A stretch of 64,000 nt of DNA from Stenocarpella maydis (GCA_002270565.1 NQMI01000002.1:558001-622000), one strand, 5' to 3'. Positions 11,954 to 22,662 are shown, counted from the first letter of the stretch. Notes: generated by a model from the sequence alone, not told the origin. Program-made: numbers and translations.

Positions 11954-12758
11954 AACTGGTGTGAGCAGAGAGCGCGCGTGTATACATAGTATATGGGTCT
12001 TGTATGACAGGTGACAACGAGGGTGGATGACCTTGTGTGGTTGATGTGGGGGGGGGGGGTTGTTGCTGCGTTGTGGGCTCATTCCTCCTCTCGAGCCCAA
12101 TTCTCATTCTCATGTACTCGGTACTTGAGTGAGGATGGGCGAGGACATGGTCGCAGGTGTGGAGGTGACCATGACTGATGTCGCCCAGAGAACAGACACA
12201 CATACTTGGTAGTACATACGGCCAGGACAGCATGCACTCAACGGCCCGTGGGAGATCAGGGATCGATCGACAAGTCAGCCACTTGTCAACAGGCCGGCTA
12301 GAGCGGGACGGGCTGCTTTGCTGGTGTTGGTGATGGTGTTGGCGTTGGCGTTGGCGGATCTGTCGGACGTACGGACGGGACAGTACATGCACCGTATCAA
12401 TATAACGTGTGTTGATCCAGATGTCTTTGGATAATTAGTGTAAAGGCGGGGGTCCCTTCCGGTCTCTCTCTCCTCTGCCACAGTCTTCCCCTCGCTCAGG
12501 CCTGTCTTATTCTTATTACCCACCCAGGGCGGCGGCGGCAGCAGAGACAGACGAAGACGGAGAAGAAGGAGGAGGAGATGGCAGGGAGCTAGACTTGCCC
12601 TGCCCCTGCTCGTGAGGCACCCACACGGCAGGAGCAACAGCAATAGACAAAGAAAGGACCGGCCGGCCCTTTCTCCGGCCTCGATCCCCAAGCAGCCCCA
12701 GCATCAGTTTTGTGCAACGTCACCCACTCACCTCTACTAACACTGCGGTCTACTCATA

Positions 12759-12826
12759 CATGCATGCATGCATACACACGTACATACACATACGTACATA
12801 CGTACATACGTACATACGTACACACG

Positions 12827-12863
<37 letters not shown>

Positions 12864-12873
12864 ACATACACCT
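12759..12873. repeat. Compound CATG/TACG/TACA/CA microsatellite
   Basis: Successive short arrays: (CATG)n, (TACGTACA)n, then about ten CA units and (CATA)n. Open frames across it encode only His/Thr/Tyr repeats and are artefacts of the repeat. Confidence 0.9.
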
Positions 12874-12933
12874 GGCCGCCCACCTTTTCTTATTACAGCT
12901 TTGGGGCACACAGATCTGCTATCATTACGTGCG

Positions 12934-12995
12934 AACACACAGACACACACACACCCAACACACACCCACACACCCAACACACACTCACACACACC
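12934..12995. repeat. CACACCCA-type microsatellite
   Basis: CA-rich imperfect tandem tract with CACACCCAACA-type units. It is a second block of the same microsatellite field, separated by about 60 bp of ordinary sequence. Confidence 0.85.
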
Positions 12996-13061
12996 CGCCG
13001 CACAAAGTTGTACGACATTGGCGTCTCGCGACTCTCGTGCGTACGCCACGGTCCGCCTACG

Positions 13062-13101
13062 GTTCGGTGCGGTACGTTACGTTACGGTACGGTACGGCAC
13101 G
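13062..13101. repeat. Short GGTACGTTAC-type tandem repeat
   Basis: Five-base units (GGTAC, GTTAC) are repeated about eight times with small variations, in the region upstream of the fusion gene at 13858. Confidence 0.75.
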
Positions 13102-13857
13102 AGTCGGATCGAGGCCAGCTGTGACCTCTCCGGCGAGGCCCTGGATATCCCATCCCAGCTGTCGGCATGGACCCTGTTGCCCATACCGTTTCGTGATCGC
13201 CAGCTAAACCTTCTTGCTGCACCAATCTCTGCCGCCACGACTCCTCACCCAGCACCTCGGCCTTTGTTGCTGGCTGGCTGATGTCGATCATCTCGTACGA
13301 GAATATAGCCGACGGTCAATTCACTCACAGACAGCCCTAACTACCTTACCTACTGCCTCGCCCTGGGTCCCTCAATAGCCCTCCATCCCGAGCACAACCA
13401 CTTGTCAGTGCACACCGGCATACCTACCCTACACACATACGGTGCTGCATGTCACACTGTGGCGTCGAGGTTCAGATATTATTTCACACCCGCTCTTGGC
13501 TCATCCTTTCTGGGCATTCCTATATAGACCAAGCGTGCTGCACGGTCCTCGCATGCCACTCCAGCCTTCCTCGTGCTATCTATTCCCATACCTAACCTTC
13601 CGCTCGGTCTTCCCTTTTCCTCGGGTGGCATCACGAGGCTTGGCACTGGCCAAATCTGGCCGCGTGAGGTTGTGTCGTGAGTTGATTGAGCCATGTACGA
13701 GACTCGGGCGCCCATCTGCACAACGGCCCCAGTCGGGTCGCACAATAGAAGTGGGCCATATGCTGACCAAGTACAGCTCACTAAAAACACCCGATACCTT
13801 TCTCGCCTTTGTTCTCGCCGGTGGAAGAATGCCCGTGTCGCCTTCTCTCGCACCGCC

Positions 13858-16800
13858 ATGTCTCTCCTTCCCCTCAACCCCGCCGACTTCCCGGACGTGC
13901 CCACCAAGAAGGCCCTGATAGCCATAGACCTTCAGAACGATTTCTTGGCTGACGATGGCGCGCTGCGGGTCACCCAACCGGAGGGCATGGTTTCCAAAGT
14001 CATCAGGCTGGCCGACGCCGTTCGGAACTCCGGCTATGGTGAGGTGGTATGGGTCCGCAGCCAGTTTGATACCAGCCGCGCCGTGGGCGAGCAGCAGATG
14101 ATGGCATCCGACACCACTCAGTTGCCAACCAGGCCAGGCGGCTCCGCTGCGGCTGCAGCTGCACGAGCGCGGGCCTCGCGGCCGTCGCCCACGCCGTCGA
14201 CGCCTCTCGAGGCCGACCCGGAGGCTTTCCTCAGCGAGGTGGCTGGACAGGGCGGCAAGACCAAGCCGCAATGCGTTCGCAAGGGCACCAAGGGCGCCGA
14301 ATTCGTCCCTGAGCTGGCAGCAGCCAAGGGCCCTAGGGATTATGCCATGACTAAGACTTACTACTCGGCCTTCCAGTCTGGCCAGCTCCTGCAGCTGCTC
14401 AGGAGGCACTTCGCAACCGAGCTCTACATCTGCGGCGCATTATCCAACGTCAGTGTCTATGCGACGGCATTGGCGGCGAGTAGCTACGGATTTGATATAA
14501 CTATCGTCGAGGACTGCTGTGGCTACCGCAGCGAGGCGAGGCACATGAGCGCGACGAGGAAGCTCGCCGAGCTGACCGGCTGCGAGTTCGCGACAGTCGC
14601 TGATATCGTCCCAACCCTAAGGCCGAGGCCCCAGTCAAGGGCAGAGTTGAACCAGCGCGTCCGGCCGAGTGCGTCAATGCCCGGCGGTCCAGCTAACATA
14701 CCACCAGAACTGATTGCGGCGGCGATGGCGGGGAACAGGCTCGGTCCCAGCAAGGGTATTACCGTACGTCCCAAAAGCTCAGAATCCCTATCGCCACCCA
14801 ATGCCCCTGATAGCACAGGAGACAAGGGCAAGCCAGAGGGTGCTGCTGCCGCCGCCGCCGCCACCCTGCCATTGTCGCTGTCGCCAGATCTTTCTCCTGA
14901 GATGGAAAAGCTGAGACTAAACGCCGAGGCCACAGATCCCACCAATCCCCTCGCCCGTGAAGCATCAACAGCAGGTCTCGTCGAGCCTCTCGCCGCAAAT
15001 GAAACGCCTGAGCCTCAGCCAGCCAGGCGCCAGGCCAAGCAGGAGGTACAGCCCATGGTGAACAAGACAGACGCTAAGGCGGAGCGCGCGAGTTTGACAC
15101 CACCACGCGCAAATGCGCAACAAAGGGGCCGGGGATCTTTACCCAGTCAGACAGAGGCGGGATTGGTAGCACCTCACAATGAGCTACCCAATGACAAAGC
15201 CAATGTGGAACATCGTGTGACGGACTCGGGCAGCTCAAAACCCAGCCAAAATCCCATCGCCCGCGCAGAACAGGCCATGAAACAATTCTTCAGTTCCAAA
15301 AGAGCAGCAGCTGCGCCTTCAAAATCGGAACCCGCCAAGATGGCCAAGACGGAGGAGGGAAATTTCGTGCCTTCTGAAGAGCTACTGACGGCTGATACCC
15401 CGGGTGACCAGAAAGAAGGCTCCCACCCATATGGAAATGATGGCAAGACTCCAGCAAATGATCCAATAGCCAGTGATCCAGGAGGCAGCAAGACAGCACC
15501 CGAAAACGGCAGCAGCAAATCCAACGAGGTCAACGAGGGCGGAAACCTCTGCGAAGGCGACACGACAATCATCCATCCCTTCCTTCCAGAATCGCTTGTA
15601 TCTGGTCTTTTCGAGCGGCTTTGTTCCGAGGTCCACTTCCAGAAAATGATGCACCAAGGCGGCGAGGTGCCACGCTTCGTCGCCGTGCAGGGCGAACTTC
15701 TGGGAGACGGCACGCAGCCTATCTACCGGCATCCCAGCGACGAGGCGCTTCTGTGTGTACCGTTTACACCAGCCGTTGAAGCGATCAGGAAGCAGGTGGA
15801 GATAAAAGTTGGCCACAAGGTTAACCATGTGCTGATTCAGTGCTATCGAGGCGGTAACGACTACATTAGTGAGCATAGCGATAAGACCCTGGACGTCGTC
15901 CCTGGCTCTTATATCGCGAATGTGAGCTTGGGGGCAGAGAGGATCATGGCATTCAGGACGAAGAGGGATGCTTCGCTTGACAAGGAAAGCATTGACATGG
16001 ATAAGAAAGAAGGCTCCTCATCATCTGCAACAACGGATGGCTCAGCACCACAGGCAGTCGCAGAGGAGCCATGGCAAGCAAAACGACAGACAGTCCGCTG
16101 CCCTATGCCACACAACTCACTCGTACGGATGGGCCTGGCCACCAACAGCAAGTGGCTCCACGGTATTCGACCAGACAAGCGGCCCGCATCACAGAAATCC
16201 CACGCTGAGCTTGCATTTGGCGGATATCGGATCAGCCTGACCTTTCGCCACATCGGCACGTTCCTCTCTCCCACGGACAATCCTGACGAACCGGTCATAT
16301 GGGGCCAAGGCGCAGTGTCCAAAAGCCGCGACGTGGCCAGACCAGTCATCAACGGGCAGACGCCAGAGGCCGTGACTCTACTGAAAGCCTTTGGGAAGGA
16401 GAACCACTCTAGTGAATTCAAATGGGAGGAGGCCTATGGCTGTGGCTTCGATGTGCTACACATGAAGGCCACCCCACGGTATTTTGGCTGCGGAGACAAG
16501 ATGGTGGACGGCCGCGTCAAGATCATGCTGGCCGAGCTAGGAGTCAAGTACGCGCACGGCTCCATCGGCACTGGCAAAGGGACTAAAACCAAACACGCCG
16601 AGGTAGCCGATGTCGTACCGGTGAAGTTCGTCCTTGACGACGCAGACCGCACGACCATCACTGGCGACGTGGCCATAATGCTCTACCTAGACGCGCGGTA
16701 CCCCAGGAAGAAGGGCTCAGAGGCCGAGATGGCCAGGACCTTCACCCGCTTCCAAGCCGCGCTCGCCCTGGGGCAGAAGTGGAAGGCCCTCGCCCAAGAA

Positions 16801-17310
16801 GCCATGGTCCCCGACATACCCAACGAGGAGAAGGTCAAGCTCATCTCAGACTTTGGCAGCGCGAACTTCGTCCAGCTCAACGACTGGATGGCCGAGAACC
16901 TCCGGCCGCTGTGGACGGAGGGGGCCGGCGACGAGCACGGCAACCTGTTCTTCGCGGGCAACGGCGCCGCGGGGCAGCAGCAGCAGCCCACCATCGCCGA
17001 CTACGCCCTGTGGCCCGTCCTGTACGACATCACCGAGGCGTGGAGGGCCGCCGACGCCCGGTATGAGCAGTCCCTGTCCGAGCGCGTGCGGTACACGGCC
17101 CTCGAGAAGTACTGGGTCGACTTTGCGGGGCGGAAGAGCGTCATCCAGGTCTTTGGCCCGGACGTCGCCTGGCTCTCACCCCGCCGGGGAAAGGAGGCAG
17201 GGCAGGTCGTTGAAGAACGCACTGACGACAGCACCAAGGAGGAGGATGGGGGTGGCGGAAAGGGGCCGAAGAGTGATGTGAAAGAGAAGGCTGAGAGCGC
17301 TGATAGGTAA
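13858..17310 (+). CDS. Three-domain fusion: isochorismatase-like / AlkB 2OG-Fe(II) dioxygenase / GST-like
   Basis: Intronless, 1150 residues. Residues about 17-235 have the isochorismatase-like (cysteine hydrolase) fold, with IDLQNDF (D24) and K166. The usual nucleophilic Cys after the GxxxxV turn is Ser199 (GALSNVSVYATA). Residues about 250-570 are disordered and rich in Ala, Pro and Lys. Within them EQAMKQFFSSKR (471-482) resembles a PCNA-binding PIP box with Glu for Gln. Residues about 575-805 are an AlkB domain with HSD iron ligands H673/D675, H768 and the 2OG-binding pair R791/R797 (RISLTFR). It therefore looks catalytically intact, suggesting demethylation of alkylated nucleic acid. Residues about 855-1110 resemble a glutathione S-transferase: a thioredoxin-like half with VP cis-proline P921, then a helical half. 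The start is chosen for its CACCGCCATG context and because homology begins soon after; an upstream in-frame ATG at 13693 is less likely. Confidence 0.9.
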   Translation: MSLLPLNPADFPDVPTKKALIAIDLQNDFLADDGALRVTQPEGMVSKVIRLADAVRNSGYGEVVWVRSQFDTSRAVGEQQMMASDTTQLPTRPGGSAAAAAARARASRPSPTPSTPLEADPEAFLSEVAGQGGKTKPQCVRKGTKGAEFVPELAAAKGPRDYAMTKTYYSAFQSGQLLQLLRRHFATELYICGALSNVSVYATALAASSYGFDITIVEDCCGYRSEARHMSATRKLAELTGCEFATVADIVPTLRPRPQSRAELNQRVRPSASMPGGPANIPPELIAAAMAGNRLGPSKGITVRPKSSESLSPPNAPDSTGDKGKPEGAAAAAAATLPLSLSPDLSPEMEKLRLNAEATDPTNPLAREASTAGLVEPLAANETPEPQPARRQAKQEVQPMVNKTDAKAERASLTPPRANAQQRGRGSLPSQTEAGLVAPHNELPNDKANVEHRVTDSGSSKPSQNPIARAEQAMKQFFSSKRAAAAPSKSEPAKMAKTEEGNFVPSEELLTADTPGDQKEGSHPYGNDGKTPANDPIASDPGGSKTAPENGSSKSNEVNEGGNLCEGDTTIIHPFLPESLVSGLFERLCSEVHFQKMMHQGGEVPRFVAVQGELLGDGTQPIYRHPSDEALLCVPFTPAVEAIRKQVEIKVGHKVNHVLIQCYRGGNDYISEHSDKTLDVVPGSYIANVSLGAERIMAFRTKRDASLDKESIDMDKKEGSSSSATTDGSAPQAVAEEPWQAKRQTVRCPMPHNSLVRMGLATNSKWLHGIRPDKRPASQKSHAELAFGGYRISLTFRHIGTFLSPTDNPDEPVIWGQGAVSKSRDVARPVINGQTPEAVTLLKAFGKENHSSEFKWEEAYGCGFDVLHMKATPRYFGCGDKMVDGRVKIMLAELGVKYAHGSIGTGKGTKTKHAEVADVVPVKFVLDDADRTTITGDVAIMLYLDARYPRKKGSEAEMARTFTRFQAALALGQKWKALAQEAMVPDIPNEEKVKLISDFGSANFVQLNDWMAENLRPLWTEGAGDEHGNLFFAGNGAAGQQQQPTIADYALWPVLYDITEAWRAADARYEQSLSERVRYTALEKYWVDFAGRKSVIQVFGPDVAWLSPRRGKEAGQVVEERTDDSTKEEDGGGGKGPKSDVKEKAESADR

Positions 17311-17857
17311 AGGTAAAGTGATAGTTGGCCTAATGATCTCGGGCTGGGTGTTGTATATGGGTTATTTAGGAATATAAAAAGTTGCGCAAGACAGGATCTT
17401 CGGAGTAGAGAGAGGTATGGATCATCGCGAGCATAGCACTGGTTAGAGAGACAGTGCGACACTCTCTCACTTGACATATCGCAAATGCTGCTGCTGCTGC
17501 TGCTGCTGCTACCTCTGATCCAATACAAACGAACACCCTTGAGACCAGAGCTGTGATATTTTTTTCTGAATGCCGATGCTGGATACAAATGCTAACTGAT
17601 TACGCGGAGAACCCCCCGTCTCCGCTCAAAACGCCCCGACCGCTCAATGTGAGAGTGACGGTTGAAGAATTCCCTCCCCATTTCCCTGCCAGCGCCAAGA
17701 GGTTGAACTGCTACACCCGCCTCCTCCTCCACCACCACCTCCTCGTCGTCGTCGCTTGAAGTCGTCGCCCAAGCCCTGGTGCGCTCGCACACACTATCCA
17801 GCCTCACACCACCCATCTACCCAGCCGTCCATCCATGACAGTGTGATGTGGGACTCC
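17311..17857. other. Convergent 3' intergenic region
   Basis: It lies between the convergent fusion gene (plus) and SHMT (minus) and should contain both 3' UTRs. No coding sequence is supported. It carries a (TGC)8 tract, listed separately. Confidence 0.6.
17486..17510. repeat. (TGC)8 trinucleotide repeat
   Basis: Eight perfect TGC units lie in the convergent intergenic region, outside any supported exon. Confidence 0.9.
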
Positions 17858-19700
17858 TCACGACCTCGCGTCCCAGGGCAGGGGGTACGTCCCGACCCAG
17901 GCGGCGACCTCGCTCTTGAGCTGGACGATCTCAGGCTCGTCCTCGCCGTCGCCCAGGTAGTCTTGGAACACCTTCATCCTGCCCGGCAGCTTGACGCCCT
18001 TTTCCTCTGCGCTCTTGCGCGCCGCCTTGTTGACGCGGCTGGCGATGGCCACCGCCCGGTCCACGATGTCGGCCACGCGCGAGAAGTCGTCCTCGCCGAA
18101 GCCGCGCGTCGTCATGGCCGGTGTGCCCATGCGCAGGCCGCCGGGCGAGAGCGCAGACTTGTCGCCGGGGACGGTGTTCTTGTTGGCCGCGACGCCCACG
18201 AGCTCCAGCACGCGCTCGACGCGCCCGCCGTCGATGCCCTGCGGCTTGAGGTCCACCAGCACCAGGTGGTTGTCCGTGCCGCCGCTCACCAGCGTGTAGC
18301 CCAGGCCGCCCTTGCTCTTGTCCCCTCCTAGCCTCTTGGCCAGGGCCTTGGCATTGGTGAGAACCTGCTCCTGGTACGCGCGGAACTCTGGAGTCTGCGC
18401 CTGCTTGAGCGCGACGGACAGCGCGGCGATGGTGTGGTTGTGAGGGCCGCCCTGGTGTCCCGGGAAGACGGACGAGTTTATTGGGCCCTCGAGGTTATAC
18501 AGCTCGTCCTCTTTGGTCTTGGGGTTCTGCCGGCGGACTCCCTTTCGGTAGAATATCATTGCGCCGCGGGGTCCCCGGAGAGACTTGTGCGTGGTGGTGG
18601 TCACGATATCGGCGAAGGAGAAGGGGCTAGGTAGCACCTTTGCGGCAACGAGGCCCGATATGTGTGCCATGTCGGCGAGAAGATATGCGTTGCACTTCTC
18701 AGCGATCTCCTTCATGCGTGCGTAGTCGATCAGACGACTGTAGGCACTCGTGCCAGCGATGAGGACCTTGGGACGGTAGAGCATGGCTAATTCCTCCATT
18801 TGCGCGTAGTTTATGTAGCCCGTCGACTCATCGAGACGGTAGGGAAGTGTTTCGAAATATTTTGAGATCATGGAGATTTTCTTTGTTGGCGTCTGGTAGC
18901 CATGCGAGAGATGACCGCCGTGAGGAAGGTCGAGGCCCATGAGACGGTCATGGGTGTCCATCAGGGCGGAGAAGACATAGAGGTTGGCGGGCGCGCCGGA
19001 AAGGGCTTAAAGAGACGGTCAGCACCAGGATAAAGTAGGGGCACGAGCAACAGTGGATGGATACAGACATTGTACATTAACACCCCACTGGCTTGGGTCC
19101 AGACCAAAGGTCTCTAATGCCCTCTCCTGGCACAATCTCTCTGATTGATCGATAAATTCGTTGCCGCCATAGTACCTAGCTCCGGGATACCCCTCGGAGT
19201 ACTTGTCTGCAATCGACATGTCAGCCGTGACCCTCGCCCGGACCATGGACCCAAAGCGCGTGCGTACTCTGCATAGGACTGCCTAGAGCATCGAGGACGG
19301 CCTGAGATGTAAAGTTCTCGGAGGGAATGAGGTTGATAAAGTGTTTTTGTCTGTTCTTCTCCTGTCGGCACCGGGAGCGGTCAGCCCTGCTGGTTCTAGC
19401 CCCGTCCACGGCGGTTTAAGTGAGGGGTGTACTTGCATTTTCTATGATCTCATACATGGCCGGGTCGGCCTCCTTCAGATGGGAGGCCAGCAACTGTTGT
19501 TCAGCGAGCTTGTCAGCACGGGCAGACCCTGGGGCGACAGGAGTTGATCCTTCGCGCACTTTCTGCTGGCTCTCGACGTTCAGCGAGGACACGCATCGTC
19601 TGAACGGCGCGCCACTCTGTTGTTGAAGAAGACATGGTGAGCGTCTTGGCCCAGATCGGAGGAGGGTGCGCGAGGCGGCGCGGAAGAAGGAAGTCGACAT
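17858..19700 (-). CDS. shm1: Serine hydroxymethyltransferase, mitochondrial
   Basis: PLP enzyme converting serine plus tetrahydrofolate to glycine plus 5,10-methylene-THF in one-carbon metabolism. Four exons: 19700-19437, 19361-19268, 19206-19069 and 19005-17858, giving 547 residues. The N-terminus [21 protein letters not shown] is Arg/Ser-rich with no acidic residue, typical of a mitochondrial presequence. Family motifs include [44 protein letters not shown] and the PLP-lysine motif [13 protein letters not shown] (K306). Introns 2 and 3 are GT-AG. Intron 1 (19436-19362) is best read as GC-AG with donor GCAAGT: only this join preserves frame and gives the family sequence [18 protein letters not shown]. 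The gene is convergent with the upstream fusion gene. Confidence 0.95.
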
Positions 19701-20448
19701 GGTGACGGACGGAAGGTCGCCCAACCACTTCAAGCAAGCCTGGCGACAGTGATATTGCAGAGACCACTGACGAGTTAGCTACTGCTGTTCGTTTTTTCCT
19801 CGTGTCTGTCCGTCTGGGCTGTGCCAATTGAAGCTCCTGGAAGAACGGGGACCTCACCAGAAGCTCATAGGGTCATTGTGGGACGCCCGGAGGAAGGGGC
19901 ACGAGGAGGGACAGGCTTATCAACCGGACCGGAGAGGCAATGTGGATGGCAAGAGCGGGCACCGGTGTCGGTGATGGGCTGACACGGGACAATGGATGAT
20001 ATCGTGATTCGTGACTCTAGGAAATCCATCAATGATCCGGGTCAACCCAACAAGCCAACCCCGCCCTTCGGCACCCGCTGCGCTGCGCTGCGCTACAGAG
20101 GGCCCAGCTCCACACTCGACCAGTATCCCTGCCCACACCAGACCCCCGAAGCCCACAGCGCACGGGCCAACTCCAACTGGAAATATCTTTGCCTCCAGCT
20201 CCACCGCAGCTATTCAACTTTTTTTCCCTTCTCACATTGGGACAACACGATCACAGTACGCCCCTCTTTTCTTGAGCATCTCTGTCTGAAAGCCGAGGAC
20301 TTGTATCCATGTGTGTCTGCAGTGTCCTCCATAGTTATGCACCAGTGGGAAACCCACCCAAGCAGGTACCCAGACATTCACGGCCCACCGGACATGTAGT
20401 GAAGTAAATGGATATGAACCCCGAAATCCCATTCCTTTCTTAATTGAG
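19701..20448. other. Intergenic: SHMT promoter side
   Basis: This contains the upstream region of SHMT and the 3' region of the next minus-strand gene. A GCGCTGC-rich patch lies near 20080-20095. No gene recognised. Confidence 0.5.
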
Positions 20449-22662
20449 CTAGACATGGTGGAAACTTATAGAACCCCCTCCTCGGGTGCCGGCCGCGGCG
20501 GCCGCCGTGGAAGGAAAGGTCGCAGCATCATCAGGTCTCTGCTGCTCGCCAGCAGGATCTCCGGCATCTTCTTCTTGGACGGCGTTCAAGAAGACCCTAG
20601 CGGCCTCGCCCTCGTCGAGGCTGGCAACTAGTCCCGCCAGTGCCTCTGCGGAATCAGCCTCCTCTTCCTCCACCTCCTCCTGCAGGCGGCTCACGGAATC
20701 AACACTGTCACCGCCGTCGGCGGGCTCCTCTCGCTCAAGCTCGTCGAGCAGGCGATCGATCTCGTCGGGCTGGTCTGTCATGGCGGGGCCCGGTGGCGGG
20801 GGCGGGGGGTCGACCTGCGGTGGCTGCTGTGGGTCATCGGGTTGCCCTGGGTGCTTCCTCGAGTCCCAGTAGGCCTTGTACTCGATCTTATACTCTCTTT
20901 CCACCAGGTGAGACTCCCTCGCGGAGTACTTCTTGCGGACAAGCAGGTAGTTGGCGTGACGGTCCGGGCTGAGTGCCCGGGCACTCTTGAGAGAGCCGTA
21001 CCGCACGAGGAGTTCATCCAAGCTGGCTGACTGCTCGGCAAGGAGATCAAGGAGCCTGGGATCCCTATGAACATTGGCTATGCCCTGGGCCGAGACCCAA
21101 TCCGGTGGGGCGCTGTTGCCCGCGTCTAAGAAGACACTGGACATGGCAGCCACGTCTTCCTGAGCTATGCCATGCCGCAGGCCCTTGAAGTCCACCGTGG
21201 ATGTTGTGTTGCGATATGCGGACCAGTAGGTAGGATCGGAATCGACGTGACCCATGCGTGCACAGCGTTCCTCCTTGCTGACCGTAAGCGCGAGGAGGTG
21301 TGGACTGCCACGGTGGAGAACATTTGGGAGCAATGGCCTGCTCAAGCCCGCAGAACCGGCTGAGGTGGTACAGGTGTGAGAGCATTGCAGAGTACTTCAT
21401 CTGCTCGCTGTCAATAAGGCAGTCCCTGGAAGAGGGGTGGAGAGTCGGATTCCTAAAGACCTAGAGGATCTCGTGGACTGGGTCAGCCTAGCCATAATCT
21501 TTACAGGCGTGTGTGTGCGGGGGAGGGGGGGGGGGGGTTGGCTGGGGCGAGTTGCATGGACGTCGTCCAAAACAAACAAAGAAAAAAAGGGCGGGGGGGT
21601 TTACTGACCGGAATGTCTTTAAAGCTGTGCTTGACGGGGATCCTCAGCCCATTGGGGCCCGGCTGCAGGCTCTCAATGGCGGACCACGATGATATGCCGT
21701 GGAAAACACCATCGATCAGGCCGAGCACTATCAGCCAGTAGAGTGAGTCCTCAGCGGCGCGGATAGGGGGCAGGAGCCGTAGAGGGATGGTTTTCTTGAG
21801 GTTGAAGCCCCTGTGGTGCGTGTTTTTGATGCCCCGGGAGGTCAACCTAGCTTGAAGACGGACCTTGGGACCACCAGCAGCCCCCCCCCCCCCNCCCTGG
21901 CGCCTGCTCGTGATTTCCGAACGCGAAGACCTCGACGCAGCCCCACGTGAAGAATTTGTTGCTGTGCTCGACCTTGTACTTTGTATAGTTCTCAGCCGTC
22001 ATCGACGGGGTCAGGAACTCGCTGACGCTACCGGAGCAGTCAACCTGGAGGCAGACGAACAGGGCAGTGAGCAGGACGTCATGGGTTGTATGAAGCGTAG
22101 CCATGAACCTGCGGTCGAAGAGGCACCTGAGAAACGACGAGATGTCATTCGGGACCGGGGTAACTTTTTCGCGTGCCTTTTTGTGAACCATATCCTCCTC
22201 GAGCATGAAGCCCTCTATCCATACCAGGGTGTCCCTCCTGACGTTGCGCTCGATGGGGTTGCCGGCCTGTTGGGCTGCGCCGAACAGGGCTATCATCAGA
22301 TTCAGCATTGTGTGGATCGAAACGGCGTCTCCCACAATGCGGCCGGAGCGCGAGATGGCCGAGGCATCCATGAACTTGCGGAGCAGCGCACAGGTGAACG
22401 GCTTTGCGCCAGCACTGCCCGCTGGTCGGAAGTAGGCCTCTGCATCCTCAGGGGTGTCACAGATACCGACAGAGGGGTCAGAGGCAGTGGCGATGAATGC
22501 GTCCCTGGCCCTCCTCCTTGTGTCCCTGTTCAGCACAGGGATCCTCGGGGTCACGAACCTGTCCCAGTCATCACGATTGACGAGCCGCTTCTCAGGGGGA
22601 AGGAAAGCCTGGTGAGCTGCCAGCTTTGCGGCCCGCAGGGCTGCGTGGTCGACCGGCATCAT
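20449..22662 (-). pseudogene. Degenerate recombinase-like gene (possible DUF3435/FluG-domain relative), frameshifted and interrupted
   Basis: The N-terminal part reads from ATG 22662 or 22659 (MPVDHAALRAAKL) to about 21898. There the sequence runs into poly-C and an N at 21894. It resumes at an acceptor-like CTAG (exon from 21846, TSRGIKNTHHRGFNLKKTI) to 21609. A GT-AG intron covers 21608-21461, and the gene continues from 21460 (VFRNPTLHPSRDC). Near 21325-21334 (CTCCCAAATG) the frame must shift by one base to reach the next block. That block contains ERCARMGHVDSDPTYWSAYRN and an acidic, Pro-rich tail ending at 20449. The MGH...Y pattern and helical N-terminus recall fungal tyrosine-recombinase-like families. 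However, the position expected for the first catalytic Arg appears to be Val (SGSVSEF). The frameshift could be real decay or a sequencing error. The family call is tentative; the coding nature of the blocks is clear. Confidence 0.55.

Larger units (their letters stand above)
7378..13857. other. Gene-poor 6.5-kb intergenic stretch
   Basis: No protein family is recognised on either strand. Open frames of up to about 200 codons (such as 9261-9872 minus and 11189-11776 minus) are low-complexity or GC-driven, with no domains. The stretch contains a run of T (around 10739-10751), a run of G (around 10831-10842), TG-rich DNA (11890-11950) and a long CA/TACG microsatellite field (12766-13000). It may hold promoters, long UTRs or non-coding transcripts, including the leader of the gene starting at 13858. 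Confidence 0.5.

Noticed and set aside
12710..13281. Long plus-strand frames encoding His/Thr repeats
   Set aside because: They are translations of the CA/TACG microsatellite and are open because the repeat lacks stop codons.
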